Source: DASRTE01 sp035656095 (GTDB lineage Bacteria > Actinomycetota > Actinomycetes > Jiangellales > Jiangellaceae). From it: a stretch of 6,782 nt of DNA. The position numbers and the translations under genes are program-made. The notes beneath the pieces are model-generated. The model saw only the letters and a list, made by a program, of their open reading frames with translations, had not been told where the DNA came from and did no database searches. Every line of letters starts with the position of its first letter. Position 1 is the stretch's first letter. The stretch spans positions 1-6,782 of the forward strand of contig DASRTE010000043.1 of assembly GCA_035656095.1 (NCBI GenBank), written 5' to 3'. Shown in pieces: positions 1 to 5,557 of this stretch.

Positions 1-17
1 GCCTCTACAGGATTAAG

Positions 18-36
18 GGCGGCGCTGCGCGCCGCC
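18..36. other. GC-only hairpin
   Basis: The arms GGCGGCG and CGCCGCC pair perfectly over 7 bp around a 5-base loop (CTGCG). No T-run follows on the plus strand, so this is at best a non-canonical terminator of the kind seen in high-GC actinobacteria. It could equally be chance in GC-rich DNA. Confidence 0.25.
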
Positions 37-352
37 TCGGCCGGGGCTTTCTCGGCGGCCTCCTCCTTCCTTCGGCCCGGCCGTCGGCGCCGGCCGCTCG
101 CGCTACCTCTACCGCGATGGTCCCGCTCGACAATGGACCCTCGGCTGACATCGGCAATTCGCTGCCGGCCTCGACCCTCGTGGTGCCGTGGCCCAGTCGC
201 CTCCGGTGGGCCATGCCTCGTCTGCCGGTCGGCCGACCTTCTCGCCAGCACGGTGTCGGCGCGTCAGGAGCGTCGCCAAGGTCACCCGTTCCGATCCGGC
301 CGGGGGTTCGGTGCAGCAAGTCCCGTATCCCGCACTGCGTGGTAGGCAGGCT

Positions 353-373
353 CCGCTGCGGCTCCGCAAGCGG
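353..373 (+). terminator. Candidate hairpin upstream of the membrane-protein gene
   Basis: CCGCTGCG pairs with CGC-A-AGCGG, giving 8 bp with one bulged A (368) and a GCTC tetraloop. The pyrimidine-rich tail GTCTTCCTTCG follows at 374-384. The hairpin ends about 30 bases before the GTG at 403. It could terminate a transcript entering from the left or act as a leader structure for the downstream gene. The tail is not a true T-run, so termination is not assured. Confidence 0.3.
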
Positions 374-402
374 GTCTTCCTTCGCTGTGGTCAGATGCGT
401 CC

Positions 403-1518
403 GTGGACGCCGACGCGAGACGTATCCGCGAGCTCGAGCGCGGGTTCCGCCGCGACGGATTGCCGAACCTGATCGTCGACCTGTCGGCGGCCGAGGACAT
501 CTTCACGCGCACGATTCCGTTCCTCGCGACGGTCTTCGTGGTCGAGATCGTGAACGCGCTCGACGTCGACGCCGGCTGGACGAACCTGCTCCTCGCGCTG
601 GGCGGGGCGGTGGTGCTGATCGGAGCGTTCGGCCTGCTGAACGTGGTGCGAGGGCGCCGGCTCCTGTCGATCCCCCAACGGGTGGGCATCCCCGAGCTCG
701 TCGCGTTCGTGATGCTGCCGGCGCTGCTGCCGGTGGTGTTCAGTGGGCAGCTCCTTTTCGGTTTCAACACAGTGGTCGTGAACGTTGCAATCGTGATCCT
801 CGCCTACCTCGTAGTGGGGTTCGGACTGGTCTCCATCGTGCGCTGGGCCGGCGCTCGGCTGTTCCCTCAGCTGGGCGCCTCAGTCACCGTGCTGGTGCGA
901 GCCGTGCCGCTGCTGCTGTTCTTCTCGCTGGTCACGTTCTTCACGGCGGAGATCTGGCAGGTATTCACGGGAACTGGCCCCGCCACCTACTGGACCGCGA
1001 TCAGCTTGTTCGTGTTGCTCGGCCTGGGATTCCTGAGTGTGCGCCTCCCGAGCGTCGTGCGCGATGTGCAGGCGGACTCGTACCTCGGCGACGTGCCTCT
1101 TCGCCGTCCGGAGCGACTGAATCTGGCAGTGGTGGCCCTCATCAGCGAGTCGCTGCAGGTGTTGTTCGTGAGCGCGGTCGTCTGGCTCTTCTACGTGGTC
1201 TTGGGCGCTCTGCTCGTCTCGGGCGAAGTGCGCGGCGAATGGCTACTCCAGCCGAACACCGTCGTGTGGGAGATCGCCTGGTTCGGGGAGCGCGTGCAGG
1301 TGACGTCGGCGCTGCTCCGGGTAGCCACGGGTGTCGCGGCGTTCGCCGGTCTCTACTACGCGGTTACGATCCTGGTTGATTCGGCCTACAGGGATCAGTT
1401 CGTCGATGCCCTCGGCGATGAGCTACGGGGCACCTTCGAGCGCCGCTCCGAATACCTCGACCTGCTCAAGCGGCGAGGCATCGACGTAGTGCCGGGAGAG
1501 CGGACCGTGGACGTGTAG
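403..1518 (+). CDS. Polytopic integral membrane protein, function unknown
   Basis: The 371-residue product begins at GTG 403 and ends at TAG 1518. I see no good Shine-Dalgarno sequence before this start, but the N-terminus reads as a plausible charged cytoplasmic helix (residues 1-20). About eight hydrophobic segments follow, roughly at residues 35-52, 60-83, 97-117, 122-146, 163-183, 196-213, 240-272 and 303-326. A charged, probably cytoplasmic tail (327-371) ends the protein. The segment RAVPLLLFFSLVTFF followed by AEIWQ (166-186) resembles a motif I associate with uncharacterised actinobacterial integral membrane proteins; that family link is from memory. No catalytic, transport or nucleotide-binding motif is visible. 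The gene stands alone: gene-poor DNA lies upstream and an IS3 remnant converges on it downstream. If the tRNA fragment at 2094 is an attachment scar, this gene lies on the element side. Coding status is secure; the function is not known. Confidence 0.85.
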   Translation: MDADARRIRELERGFRRDGLPNLIVDLSAAEDIFTRTIPFLATVFVVEIVNALDVDAGWTNLLLALGGAVVLIGAFGLLNVVRGRRLLSIPQRVGIPELVAFVMLPALLPVVFSGQLLFGFNTVVVNVAIVILAYLVVGFGLVSIVRWAGARLFPQLGASVTVLVRAVPLLLFFSLVTFFTAEIWQVFTGTGPATYWTAISLFVLLGLGFLSVRLPSVVRDVQADSYLGDVPLRRPERLNLAVVALISESLQVLFVSAVVWLFYVVLGALLVSGEVRGEWLLQPNTVVWEIAWFGERVQVTSALLRVATGVAAFAGLYYAVTILVDSAYRDQFVDALGDELRGTFERRSEYLDLLKRRGIDVVPGERTVDV

Positions 1519-1594
1519 TCGCAGCGATGGGACGTCCATTGAGCGTCGTGTCAGCCCGACCTCGCCAACGGCCAAGGTCCCGCCGGGCCGCGCT

Positions 1595-1838
1595 CTACGT
1601 CGACGGTCGCCGCGTCAACAGGCCGATTTCCCGAGTTCTAGTGTCGATCTTTGCGTTGTGGGTGATGACGGTGACCGGACCCCGTTGATCGGTCCACCCG
1701 TAGGAGAGCGTGGGTTGGTTGGTCCGCCTCCACTGGTCCGCGGACTCGGCGGGCGTGAGCATGCCGAGGGCGGAGTGGGGGCGGTACGTGTTGTACTCGA
1801 TCCGCCAGTCGGTGATGAGTGACCTGGGCCTCGAGGAT
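1595..1838 (-). pseudogene. IS3-family transposase, C-terminal remnant (frameshifted)
   Basis: The minus strand carries the hallmark C-terminus of the IS3-family OrfB DDE integrase domain. It reads ILEAQV (1838-1821), then one surplus base at 1820, then LITDWRIEYNTYRPHSALG followed by MLTPAE in the next frame, ending at TAG (1597-1595). Removing the extra base joins the two parts into a typical ILEAQVLI-DWRIEYN motif, so a single-base insertion is the simplest explanation. Nothing recognisable as the rest of OrfB, its catalytic Asp residues, OrfA or the terminal inverted repeats is present on either side, so only about 80 of an expected 280-300 residues remain. It cannot encode an active enzyme. 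The remnant converges on the 403-1518 gene, leaving a gap of about 76 bases. The family call is firm; the IS subgroup is not determined. Confidence 0.82.
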
Positions 1839-2093
1839 GGTGTGAGTTCGAGTCACAGGTGCGTGCCTTCGACGTGGCAGAGCCAGACGGAGGACGGGGC
1901 GTGGTAGCAACGGGGCGGGATTCCCTACGGACCGTGACGACCCGCTCGTCTCCCCGATCCCGCGAAAATCCCGCGAGCGTCCCGCGTGCGGCGCCTATTG
2001 CCGTCTGCCGCATTGTGCCGGGCAGTCCACTTGACCAGGTATTTCTCGGACAGCACAGCACCCAGCCGCACGGCCTGGACGGCCTGGGGCCTT
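1839..2093. other. Non-coding stretch between IS remnant and tRNA fragment
   Basis: I find no supported gene in these 255 bases. Minus-strand frames that look open here start inside the antisense of the tRNA fragment, giving the VGTGVDPVTFRFS-type peptide common as a false ORF opposite tRNAs, and end in the IS remnant. The only ordered structure noticed is the triple 11-bp repeat at 1958-1990. If the tRNA fragment is an attachment scar, this is the end of the integrated element next to its core site. Confidence 0.4.
1958..1990. repeat. Three tandem 11-bp units (TCCCGCG plus 4 bases)
   Basis: TCCCGCG occurs at 1958, 1969 and 1980, each exactly 11 bases from the next, followed by AAAA, AGCG and TGCG. 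The 7-base core is identical in all three copies. An 11-bp period places each copy on nearly the same helical face, as in iterons or arrays of protein-binding sites. The array lies about 100 bases inside the presumed element end defined by the tRNA fragment, where integrase arm sites or excisionase sites are often found. That function is inference; three copies of a GC-rich heptamer could also have arisen by slippage. Confidence 0.5.
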
Positions 2094-2135
2094 CTGAAAA
2101 GCGGAAGGTCACCGGATCGACGCCGGTCCCGACCA
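2094..2135 (+). other. tRNA-Phe 3' half, probable attachment-site scar
   Basis: From 2094 the sequence follows a bacterial tRNA-Phe. It has anticodon loop CTGAAAA (GAA anticodon at 2096-2098), the 3' anticodon strand GCGGA (2101-2105), variable region AGGTC (2106-2110), T-stem ACCGG/CCGGT (2111-2115, 2123-2127) around loop ATCGACG, acceptor 3' strand CCCGACC (2128-2134) and discriminator A (2135). The bases after it are CGA, not CCA. The 5' partner is absent: the five bases before the loop (GCCTT) do not pair with GCGGA, and no GGTCGGG acceptor strand or D-arm lies in the expected upstream place. Identity therefore begins sharply at the anticodon loop. Duplicated tRNA 3' ends of this kind are left by tyrosine-recombinase integration. 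By the usual geometry the element lies to the left and the original tRNA-flanking chromosome to the right. A non-mobile partial tRNA duplication is the alternative. Confidence 0.75.
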
Positions 2136-2146
2136 CGAACTTCGAC

Positions 2147-2167
2147 CACGACGGCTCGGTCGTCGTG
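2147..2167 (+). terminator. Hairpin just after the tRNA-Phe fragment
   Basis: CACGACGG (2147-2154) pairs with TCGTCGTG (2160-2167), giving 8 bp including one G-T pair and a 5-base loop. It starts 11 bases after the tRNA discriminator base, where a tRNA terminator would sit. No T-run follows. It fits the idea that this side of the fragment is the original chromosomal flank of tRNA-Phe. Confidence 0.35.
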
Positions 2168-2174
2168 CTCGTAG

Positions 2175-2203
2175 CCGACCGTCATGACCTCGCCGCCTAT
2201 AGT
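2175..2203 (+). promoter_or_regulatory. Candidate promoter for the glycosyltransferase gene
   Basis: TATAGT at 2198-2203 fits a housekeeping -10 box (TANNNT). A weak -35 (CCGACC, 2175-2180, sharing GAC with TTGACA) stands 17 bases upstream. It would give a transcript starting near 2210 and a leader of about 120-150 bases before the glycosyltransferase start. It is one of the few AT-containing hexamers in this intergenic region. The weak -35 keeps confidence low. Confidence 0.3.
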
Positions 2204-2272
2204 TCAGCCGACGCCGAAGGGGCGGCGCCTTCCCTCACGACGTCGCAAGCCCTGTCGACCTCTGGAGGACGT

Positions 2273-2365
2273 GTGCTGCGGTTGGCTCCGACGAGCGACG
2301 GACGCGGGTCGACGGCGCCGTTCGGGTCGTGCCTCGGGTGCTCGGTCGCGGGGGCTGCCCGTTGA
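2273..2365 (+). CDS. Possible 30-codon upstream ORF overlapping the next start
   Basis: A strong Shine-Dalgarno sequence, GGAGGA (2264-2269), is followed closely by GTG 2273, which opens a 30-codon frame ending at TGA 2363-2365. That stop overlaps a possible TTG start (2362) of the glycosyltransferase, the TTGA arrangement typical of translational coupling. The 3-4 base gap between the Shine-Dalgarno sequence and GTG is shorter than ideal. The peptide is Gly/Ala/Ser-rich with two Cys and no recognisable motif. It could be a leader peptide, or the Shine-Dalgarno match could be chance. Confidence 0.2.
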   Translation: MLRLAPTSDGRGSTAPFGSCLGCSVAGAAR

Positions 2366-3753
2366 GCGGCCAGTCCGCGGAGGGTGAAATCGCGGCTCAC
2401 GAGCCGGAATCGGGGCGACGCCGACCTTCGTTCGGTGTCGTCCTTGTCGTCATCGCCCTCTTGGGACTTGCCTGGCGCATCGCCTATGTCGTCCTGACGC
2501 GCGACCACCCCATCTTCCCGGACAGCCTCGGCTATCACTTCCGGGCCCAGGATCTGGCCGACGGCAACGGCTTCGTTCTTCCCGTGCGGCAGGTTCTCGG
2601 CCTCCCCATCGAGAACCCACCGGACGCGAACATCCCGCCGGGATGGTCGGTGTTCTTGTCGATACCCACGAGGCTCGGGCTGCGATCGGTCCTGTCCCAG
2701 CAGTTGGTGGTGTGCGTGATCGGCGCGGCCACCATCGTCATGGCCGGGCTGGCTGGTCGACAGGCGTTCGGGCGTCGGGTCGGGCTGATCGCCGCGGGAC
2801 TCGTGGCCGTCTATCCGAACATCTGGCTCTACGAGCGGGAGCTGCTGTCAGAGTCCCTCACCATGCTCCTGATCGCGACCATCATCTGGCTCGCGTACCG
2901 CTTCATCCCGGCTCCGAGCACTGGTCTGGCTCTCGCCCTCGGGGTCATGGTGGGCGTGCTCGCCCTCACGAGGGCCGAGCAGATCATGCTCGGCGTCCTG
3001 TTGGTGTTGCCACTCCTCCTCACCGCGAGATCGGTGCCGATCGGGCGCCGAGTGGCTTGGTTGGCGATGGCCGGCACGGCGTGTGTTCTCGTCATCGCTC
3101 CGTGGACGGCGTACAACTGGAACCGCTTCGAGCAGCCGGTCCTGCTTTCCTCGGGATCCGGTCAAGCGCTCAGAGCGGGCAACTGCGAACGTACCTACAA
3201 CGGCGAGCTCCTCGGCTACACGCAGCTCGATTTCCTCGAAACCGGCAATCCCGCGGGGTGCGGCATCATCGACGACGAGCTCGAAACCGATCAGACGCTG
3301 GTCGACGATCAACTCAGACGGGCGGCGCTCGATTTCATGAGCGACAACCTCGACCGAGTGCCTGTCGTGGCGGCGGCGAGGATCGGCCGCGCCTTCAACG
3401 TCTATCGCCCGTTCCAACAGGTGCACTTCGAATCCGAGCGTAAGACGCCACTCCCGGTCCTATACGCGGCCCTCTTTGCCTACTGGGCGCTGGTCCCGCT
3501 GGCGGTGTTGGGAGCCGTCGTTGCCCGGCGTCGCAAGGTCAAGATCTATCCGCTGCTCGTCTTCTTCATCGTCGTTCTGATCCCCGTTGCTCTGACCATC
3601 GGCGCCGTGAGGTATCGGTCCGCGGCCGAGATCCCGTTGGTGCTCCTCGCCGCGGTCGGGACCGACCAGCTACTGAGAAAACGTGGCTCCAGGACGCGGG
3701 TCGACCCTGACCGTGTCTTCGAGGCACGGGAGCCGATCGAGGCCCTCGCTTGA
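2329..3753 (+). CDS. GT-C fold membrane glycosyltransferase (ArnT/PMT-like, family 39-type)
   Basis: This 474-residue membrane protein has the layout of polyprenyl-phosphate-sugar-dependent GT-C glycosyltransferases. After a charged N-terminus comes TM1 (residues 36-56), then an external loop with PDSLGYHFRAQDLADGNGF (64-82). Asp65 there is the likely catalytic-site Asp of the family. PPGWSVFLS (103-111) matches the usual HPP-like motif before TM2. LLSESLTMLL (172-181) and LALTRAEQ (211-218) are further family-type motifs in a series of helices up to about 260. An extracytoplasmic loop of about 110 residues (265-375) carries GNC and a second Cys (286, 311). Three or so C-terminal helices end in VRYRSAAEIPLVLLAA (427-442). 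It probably moves a lipid-linked sugar onto a cell-envelope acceptor outside the membrane; sugar and acceptor cannot be told. GTG 2329 is the first start, but GTG 2338 or TTG 2362, preceded by GGGGG, are possible. It lies immediately right of the tRNA-Phe scar and converges on the beta-propeller gene. Confidence 0.85.
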   Translation: MPRVLGRGGCPLSGQSAEGEIAAHEPESGRRRPSFGVVLVVIALLGLAWRIAYVVLTRDHPIFPDSLGYHFRAQDLADGNGFVLPVRQVLGLPIENPPDANIPPGWSVFLSIPTRLGLRSVLSQQLVVCVIGAATIVMAGLAGRQAFGRRVGLIAAGLVAVYPNIWLYERELLSESLTMLLIATIIWLAYRFIPAPSTGLALALGVMVGVLALTRAEQIMLGVLLVLPLLLTARSVPIGRRVAWLAMAGTACVLVIAPWTAYNWNRFEQPVLLSSGSGQALRAGNCERTYNGELLGYTQLDFLETGNPAGCGIIDDELETDQTLVDDQLRRAALDFMSDNLDRVPVVAAARIGRAFNVYRPFQQVHFESERKTPLPVLYAALFAYWALVPLAVLGAVVARRRKVKIYPLLVFFIVVLIPVALTIGAVRYRSAAEIPLVLLAAVGTDQLLRKRGSRTRVDPDRVFEAREPIEALA

Positions 3754-3793
3754 CCGGTTCGACTCAGTGCTCGGTGGTGGGATCGGATTCTGC

Positions 3794-4093
3794 ATGCGTC
3801 GACCAACACCATTCCGAAGCCATACGACCGCCTTGCTCGAGCGGATGCGTGCCGAGTTGTCCGTCGAGTTTGAGGCCGTCGGCACGAACAGCCACATGCT
3901 TGTGGTCCGAAACGAGGGTTCGGCGACCGCCCACGGAGTGACCAGCACCCTCGCACCGAGGGCCGCCCGCAGAGTGACCGCTAGGGACCGCCCACGCGCG
4001 TCCCCGGGGCTGCCGCCTAGTGGTCCTCGAAGATCTCGATTTCCCCCCCATAGCACGCGACCCAGACGCGTCCGGTCCCCTGGTCGTAGGTGA
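3794..4093 (+). pseudogene. Probable truncated coding fragment between convergent genes
   Basis: From ATG 3794 the plus strand encodes a stretch that looks protein-like: ALLERMRAELSVEFEAVG, then TNSHMLVVRNEGSATAHGV (about 3830-3943). The LVVRNEGSATAHGVT pattern resembles the beta-rich 'RN-G-A-A-V-V' segment of small uncharacterised bacterial proteins that follow a short helix. After VTSTL (3952), where the 3948-3962 hairpin begins, the translation turns into Arg/Pro-rich nonsense and runs to a stop at 4093, antisense to the end of the beta-propeller gene. No ribosome binding site is evident. I read it as a broken gene whose 3' part was lost. It may instead be a short real gene or a chance frame. 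Confidence 0.35.
3948..3962. terminator. Perfect hairpin between convergent genes
   Basis: CCCTCG and CGAGGG form 6 perfect base pairs around a CAC loop. It lies between the stop of the plus-strand glycosyltransferase (3753) and that of the minus-strand beta-propeller (4017), where a shared bidirectional terminator would be expected. A weaker pairing, GGGAC (3984-3988) with GTCCC (4000-4004), lies closer to the beta-propeller stop. Neither has a T-run. Confidence 0.3.
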
Positions 4094-5243
4094 TGCCGAT
4101 CGGGTGGTGGGCGGTCGGCAGCTCCTGGACCTCGGCCATGTCGGCGGTCGTCACCTTCGACACCGTCGACGACTCGTAGTTCACGACGTAGAGCGATTGG
4201 CCGTCGACCGAGATGTCCATGCTGCGCGGTGCCGAACCGGTGGCCACCGTGGCCACCACGGCGCCGGTGCGGGCGTCGACCTTGGCGATGCGGCCGTCCT
4301 TGTTGAGCGTCACGTACAGGAAGGCGCCGTCGGGGCTGGTGACGATGTGGCGGGGGCCTGCGCCGGCGTCGGCGAACGGCGCGACGCCGAACGACACCAG
4401 GTCGACGGCCATGATCTCCCGGCCACCCATGATCGCCACGTAGGCCCGGCGCGAGTCCGGCGACACGGCGATGCCGCGCGGGTACGCGCCCATCGGCAGC
4501 CGCCGCACCTCGCGGCCGGCCGCGACGTCGATCACGCTGAGGTCGTAGGTGCACCAGTTGGTCACGAGCACGTACCGACCGTCGGGCGTCGTCGCCACGT
4601 ACTTGGGCACCGAACCGACCTGGATCACCTGGTCGATCCGGTGGGTGGCGACGTCGATGCGGTAGACGAAGCTCGGATCGATGCCGCTCGACGGCGAGCA
4701 GGCGTCGTCGCCCTGGTGGCCGAATCCCGGGCCGTACATCGAGTAGTTGGACGTGTAGGCCTTGGTGCGGTCGGCGGAGAAGGCGAGCTCGACGGGGCCG
4801 CCCTGCACCGTCCCGGGAGGAAAGCCGGTGATGCCGAACCGGGCGAGGTCCACGGTGTCGGGGATCGTCGCCACGAAGTCACCGTCGGCGTCGAACGCGG
4901 TGACGCTGTGGTTGTAGATCATGTTCTGCGCGTAGACGACGCCAGTGCCCGAGGCGACGATCGACTTGGGCGACAGCGGGCCGGTCTGCTCGGTGGCGAC
5001 GACCGTCCGCACCTTCTGCAGGCGCAGCCCCGCCGTCGCTGGCAGGGGCGGGGCCGTGGTGGTCGTGGTGGTCGGTGCCGTCGTGGTGGATGGCGACGTC
5101 GTGGTCGTCGTCTCGCCGCGATCGCCGCCCCCCGATCCGGTCGCCGACGAGGACCCGCCCGAGTCGCGGGTCGCCCAGACGACAGCGCCGCCGACGAGGA
5201 CCGACGCCGCCACGAGGATCCCCAGTCGGGCGCGACTCCGCAC
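4017..5243 (-). CDS. YVTN/YncE-type beta-propeller protein, exported or membrane-anchored
   Basis: The 408-residue product is read from GTG 5243. The frame stays open farther upstream, but that part is Arg/Pro-rich without hydrophobic character, so the start just before RSRARLGILVAASVLVGGAV is preferred. Residues 7-24 form an uncleaved signal anchor or signal peptide with no lipobox Cys. A Ser/Gly/Thr/Pro-rich linker (28-68) with long Thr runs leads to the propeller (72-408). Blade repeats include TPDGRYVLVTNW (219-230), YPRGIAVSPDSRRAYVA (254-270), PRHIVTSPDGAFLYVTLN (297-314), PRSMDISVDGQSLYVVN (339-355) and PIGITYDQGTGRVWVA (381-396), typical of YVTN-family propellers. Cys182 and Cys231 might form a disulfide. 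Such proteins act as extracytoplasmic scaffolds or binding proteins; no enzymatic residue set is visible, so a lactonase activity should not be assumed. It is the last gene of a minus-strand group. Confidence 0.88.
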   Translation of the reverse strand: MRSRARLGILVAASVLVGGAVVWATRDSGGSSSATGSGGGDRGETTTTTSPSTTTAPTTTTTTAPPLPATAGLRLQKVRTVVATEQTGPLSPKSIVASGTGVVYAQNMIYNHSVTAFDADGDFVATIPDTVDLARFGITGFPPGTVQGGPVELAFSADRTKAYTSNYSMYGPGFGHQGDDACSPSSGIDPSFVYRIDVATHRIDQVIQVGSVPKYVATTPDGRYVLVTNWCTYDLSVIDVAAGREVRRLPMGAYPRGIAVSPDSRRAYVAIMGGREIMAVDLVSFGVAPFADAGAGPRHIVTSPDGAFLYVTLNKDGRIAKVDARTGAVVATVATGSAPRSMDISVDGQSLYVVNYESSTVSKVTTADMAEVQELPTAHHPIGITYDQGTGRVWVACYGGEIEIFEDH

Positions 5244-5326
5244 GCCGGAAATGGTGCCATGCCACCCCAACCGGGACGTGAATCGGCGGCGGCGCGGGCC
5301 GGGCCGGAGCCGCCGGCCCCGCGGTG

Positions 5327-5518
5327 TCAGGACCGGCCGGAGTTGCGCTTGCGGGCCACGAGGCGGCCCAGCAGGCGATCGGTGCGGTGCGCGCGTTCGG
5401 ATGTCCACCGCGGATCGGATCGCGGCGACGGGCCCTCGGCGCTCGGCAGGACCGTCACGCCACTCGTCCGTCTGCGCACGATGCTCGATCGTGATGACGG
5501 CGACATGGCCACAAGCAT
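5327..5518 (-). CDS. Possible small basic protein (59-63 residues)
   Basis: A 63-codon frame opens at ATG 5518, or at ATG 5506 for 59 residues, and ends at TGA 5327. Its third positions are about 83% G or C overall and nearly all G or C in the last 24 codons, which is better than chance frames usually manage here. The product is very basic and ends in TDRLLGRLVARKRNSGRS, a plausible amphipathic or Arg-rich tail, with no known motif. It starts 39 bases after the stop of the upstream membrane-protein gene and ends 83 bases before the beta-propeller start, so it fits an operon gap. No strong ribosome binding site is seen. It may be a real small gene or a chance frame. Confidence 0.35.
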   Translation of the reverse strand: MLVAMSPSSRSSIVRRRTSGVTVLPSAEGPSPRSDPRWTSERAHRTDRLLGRLVARKRNSGRS

Positions 5519-5557
5519 ACGGCTCGGCGAGGTCCTAACGGGAGGGGTCGCGGGCCG

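Larger units (their letters stand above)
1..402. other. Gene-poor stretch at left edge
   Basis: I find no convincing gene in these 402 bases. Several frames stay open on both strands, as expected at this GC content, but their translations are Arg/Pro/Ser-rich and lack any recognisable motif. The longest plus-strand frame simply runs on out of frame through the membrane-protein gene that starts at 403. Two GC-rich hairpins (18-36 and 353-373) are listed separately. No tRNA, rRNA, tmRNA or RNase P signature was recognised. The stretch could be the tail of a gene cut by the window edge, decayed DNA, or hold an unrecognised small RNA. Confidence 0.5.

Noticed and set aside
117..1379. Plus-strand 420-codon frame as a gene
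   Set aside because: It is Arg/Gly/Ala-rich and overlaps the clear membrane-protein frame (403-1518). It is a GC-driven shadow.
2062..2135. A complete, functional tRNA-Phe gene
   Set aside because: The 5' acceptor strand, D-arm and 5' anticodon strand are missing. The bases before CTGAAAA do not pair with GCGGA.
1615..2136. Minus-strand 173-codon frame as a gene
   Set aside because: It begins antisense to the tRNA fragment and runs across the IS3 remnant in the wrong frame. The translation has no coherent composition.
4063..4066. Lactonase or other enzymatic assignment for the propeller
   Set aside because: YVTN propellers are often labelled this way by homology, but no metal-binding or catalytic set can be seen, so only the fold is called.
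5244..5408. N-terminal extension of the beta-propeller to GTG 5408
   Set aside because: The 55 extra residues are Arg/Pro-rich and would place the signal anchor internally. GTG 5243 directly before the anchor fits an exported protein better.
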